Source: Paraburkholderia lacunae (GTDB taxonomy: Bacteria > Pseudomonadota > Gammaproteobacteria > Burkholderiales > Burkholderiaceae). Taken from it: DNA of 64,000 nt. This document shows positions 61,915-64,000 of the stretch, one piece after another; the stretch's first letter is position 1, and the number at the start of each line of letters is the position of its first letter. Location: assembly GCF_003353175.1 (NCBI RefSeq), contig NZ_QHKS01000011.1:186001-250000 (forward strand). The letters are read 5' to 3'. The notes below the pieces were generated by a model. It did no database searches and was not told the DNA's origin. It saw nothing but the letters and a program-made list of their open reading frames with translations. The position numbers and the translations under genes are program-made.

Positions 61915-63236
61915 CGTCTTTACACGATCGTCACATCAAACCGCTGATTCTCGCCGGCCTGAACGGCGACAACTGGCATCTCGAAGACTATGTGGCGCGC
62001 GGCGGTTACGCCCAGCTGCGCCGCATTCTGGAAGAAAAGATTCCGCCCGAACAGGTCATCGCCGACGTCAAGGCGTCGGGTCTGCGCGGACGTGGGGGTG
62101 CAGGCTTCCCGACCGGCCTGAAGTGGAGCTTCATGCCGCGTCAGTTTCCGGGGCAAAAATATCTCGTCTGCAATTCGGACGAAGGCGAGCCGGGCACGTT
62201 CAAGGATCGCGATATCCTTCGCTTCAATCCGCACTCGCTGATCGAAGGCATGGCGATCGGCGCGTACGCGATGGGCATCACGGTCGGCTACAACTATATC
62301 CACGGCGAAATCTGGGAAGTCTACAAGCGCTTTGAAGAAGCGCTGGACGAAGCTCGCCGCGCCGGGTTCCTCGGCGCGAACATCATGGGTTCGGGCTTCT
62401 CCTTTGAGCTCCATGCGCACCACGGTTACGGCGCCTATATCTGCGGCGAAGAAACCGCGCTGCTCGAGTCGATCGAAGGCAAGAAAGGCCAGCCGCGCTT
62501 CAAGCCGCCGTTCCCGGCGAGCTTCGGCGTGTACGGCAAGCCCACCACGATCAACAACACCGAGACGTTCGCGGCGGTGCCGTTCCTGCTCGCGGTCGGT
62601 CCGCAGAATTACCTCGAGATCGGCAAGCCGAACAACGGCGGCACGAAGATCTTCTCGGTCTCCGGCGACGTCGAGCGTCCGGGCAACTATGAAATTCCGC
62701 TCGGCACGCCATTCGCGACGCTGATGGAGCTCGCCGGCGGCATCCGTGGCGGCAAGAAGATCAAGGCCGTGATTCCTGGCGGTTCGTCGGCGCCGGTGAT
62801 CCCGGGCGACATCATGATGCAGACCGACATGGACTACGACGCGATCGCCAAGGCTGGCTCGATGCTCGGTTCGGGCGCGGTTATCGTGATGGACGAGACG
62901 CGCTGCATGGTGCGCTCGCTGCTGCGTCTGTCGTATTTCTATTACGAAGAGTCGTGTGGTCAATGCACGCCGTGTCGCGAAGGCACCGGCTGGCTCTACC
63001 GCGTCGTGCATCGTATCGAGCATGGGCTCGGCCGTCCGGAAGATCTGGATCTGCTGAACTCGGTCGCTGAAAACATCATGGGCCGCACAATCTGCGCGCT
63101 CGGCGATGCAGCGGCGATGCCGGTACGCGGCATGCTCAAGCACTACTGGGACGAATTCGAATATCACGTTGCCCACAAGCATTGCCTCGTCGGCGGTCAT
63201 GCCGGTGTGGCGGCGCCGGAAACAGTGGCTGCCTGA
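61911..63236 (+). CDS. nuoF: NADH-quinone oxidoreductase subunit F
   Basis: The 441-residue subunit holds the NADH and FMN site (GLRGRGGAGFPTGLKWSFMP, CNSDEGEPGTFKDRD, AYICGEETALLESIEGKKG) and the 4Fe-4S cluster N3 bound by ESCGQCTPCREGTGW plus a later Cys in RTICALGDAAA. It is the electron entry point of complex I. Start overlaps nuoE. Confidence 0.97.
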   Translation: MTSLHDRHIKPLILAGLNGDNWHLEDYVARGGYAQLRRILEEKIPPEQVIADVKASGLRGRGGAGFPTGLKWSFMPRQFPGQKYLVCNSDEGEPGTFKDRDILRFNPHSLIEGMAIGAYAMGITVGYNYIHGEIWEVYKRFEEALDEARRAGFLGANIMGSGFSFELHAHHGYGAYICGEETALLESIEGKKGQPRFKPPFPASFGVYGKPTTINNTETFAAVPFLLAVGPQNYLEIGKPNNGGTKIFSVSGDVERPGNYEIPLGTPFATLMELAGGIRGGKKIKAVIPGGSSAPVIPGDIMMQTDMDYDAIAKAGSMLGSGAVIVMDETRCMVRSLLRLSYFYYEESCGQCTPCREGTGWLYRVVHRIEHGLGRPEDLDLLNSVAENIMGRTICALGDAAAMPVRGMLKHYWDEFEYHVAHKHCLVGGHAGVAAPETVAA

Positions 63237-63359
63237 GTCGGCTACCGAGTTGGCTATCCAGCACCAGAAGAACACGTCAACCGCAGGATTCATCGCCTGA
63301 AGCGGGCGATGGACAGGGCGAACGATTGAGCGGTAACAGGTTAAGGAAGATTGACCATC

Positions 63360-64000
63360 ATGGTTGAACTTGAAATAGACGGCAAGAAAGTAGAGGTGCC
63401 TGAAGGCAGCATGGTGATCCAGGCTGCGCATAAGGTCGACACGTACATTCCTCACTTCTGCTATCACAAGAAGCTGTCGATTGCGGCCAACTGCCGGATG
63501 TGTCTGGTCGATGTCGAAAAGATGCCGAAGGCCGTGCCTGCATGCGCCACGCCGGTGTCGGCGGGCATGATCGTGCGCACCAAGTCCGAGAAGGCGGTGA
63601 AGGGCCAGCAAGCCGTGATGGAATTCCTGCTGATCAATCACCCGCTGGATTGCCCGATCTGCGACCAGGGCGGCGAGTGTCAGTTGCAGGATCTGGCGGT
63701 CGGTTACGGCAAGTCGTCGTCGCGGTATAGCGAAGAAAAGCGCGTCGTGTTCCACAAGAATGTCGGCCCGCTGATCTCGATGGAAGAAATGTCGCGTTGC
63801 ATTCACTGCACGCGGTGCGTGCGTTTCGGCCAGGAAGTTGCCGGCGTGATGGAACTCGGCATGCTGGGCCGCGGCGAACATTCGGAAATTACGTCGTTCG
63901 TCGGCAAGACGGTCGACTCGGAACTGTCGGGCAACATGATCGATCTGTGCCCGGTCGGCGCGCTGACCAGCAAGCCGTTTCGCTACAGCGCCCGCACGTG
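63360..64000 (+). CDS. nuoG: NADH-quinone oxidoreductase subunit G (3' end outside window)
   Basis: The first 213 codons are present and the frame is still open at the edge. The start MVELEIDGKKVEVPEGSMVI is the 2Fe-2S ferredoxin-like domain with cysteines in HFCYHKK, ANCRMC and PACATP. Next come the His/Cys ligands of cluster N5 (NHPLDCPICDQGGECQLQD) and the N4 cysteines (CIHCTRCVRFGQ, DLCPVGAL). The rest, a molybdopterin-type domain without cofactor, lies outside. AAGGAAGA precedes the ATG. Confidence 0.96.
   Translation, partial: MVELEIDGKKVEVPEGSMVIQAAHKVDTYIPHFCYHKKLSIAANCRMCLVDVEKMPKAVPACATPVSAGMIVRTKSEKAVKGQQAVMEFLLINHPLDCPICDQGGECQLQDLAVGYGKSSSRYSEEKRVVFHKNVGPLISMEEMSRCIHCTRCVRFGQEVAGVMELGMLGRGEHSEITSFVGKTVDSELSGNMIDLCPVGALTSKPFRYSART

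Overview
The window reads as a chromosomal segment of a high-GC betaproteobacterium of the family Burkholderiaceae, most likely Paraburkholderia or a close relative. The basis is the GC-rich codon use, the order rpsO-pnp-quinone oxidoreductase-tpiA-secG-tRNA-Leu-nuoABCDEFG, the order ilvI-ilvH-ilvC-psd-pssA-leuA, and Burkholderiales-type genes such as DUF3106 and DUF3619 proteins. Species cannot be fixed from the sequence alone. I see no prophage, insertion sequence, CRISPR array or defence island; this is mostly core-genome DNA with one catabolic island.

Layout. 1-1010: end of a branched-chain-amino-acid-type ABC transporter (livG partial, livF, the latter with an Arg in place of the Walker A Lys). 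1388-3628: a lipoprotein made of two tandem copies of one domain. 3752-16057: a myo-inositol catabolic locus. One strand carries an ABC importer (binding protein, permease, ATPase) followed by iolC-iolD-iolE-iolB; the other carries an RpiR-type regulator, iolG and a second dehydrogenase. The divergent intergenic region holds a GGAA-N6-TTCC operator. 16193-25761: a TusA-like protein, galU, valS, uvrD, a nucleosidase and prpE. 26040-33820: an Fsr-like MFS pump, a chemoreceptor, a DUF924 protein, a GT39-type membrane glycosyltransferase, a short-chain dehydrogenase and a LOG-family protein, the last next to a TetR regulator (33823-34548).

34861-37610 is a three-gene unit: a PlcP-like metallophosphoesterase, an Agt-like glycosyltransferase and diacylglycerol kinase. 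I read it as a candidate phosphate-stress lipid-remodelling operon, with a Pho-box-like inverted repeat upstream. 37959-40259 is an ECF sigma factor unit (sigma, DUF3619, DUF3106, RDD). 40623-47754 makes branched-chain amino acids (ilvI, ilvH, ilvC, leuA) with psd and pssA for phosphatidylethanolamine in between. The leuA leader contains a strong promoter and a 29-codon ORF in which three of four leucine codons are the rare CTA, a candidate attenuation leader.

47879-52565: a SulP transporter paired with a beta carbonic anhydrase, a small lipoprotein and an orphan periplasmic binding protein with a 12-nt tandem repeat in its linker. 52759-64000: rpsO, pnp, a quinone oxidoreductase, tpiA, secG, tRNA-Leu(GAG) and the start of the complex I operon (nuoA with a TTG start, through a truncated nuoG). 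Several short tandem and dispersed repeats lie between genes; one 28-nt sequence occurs identically in two unrelated intergenic regions.
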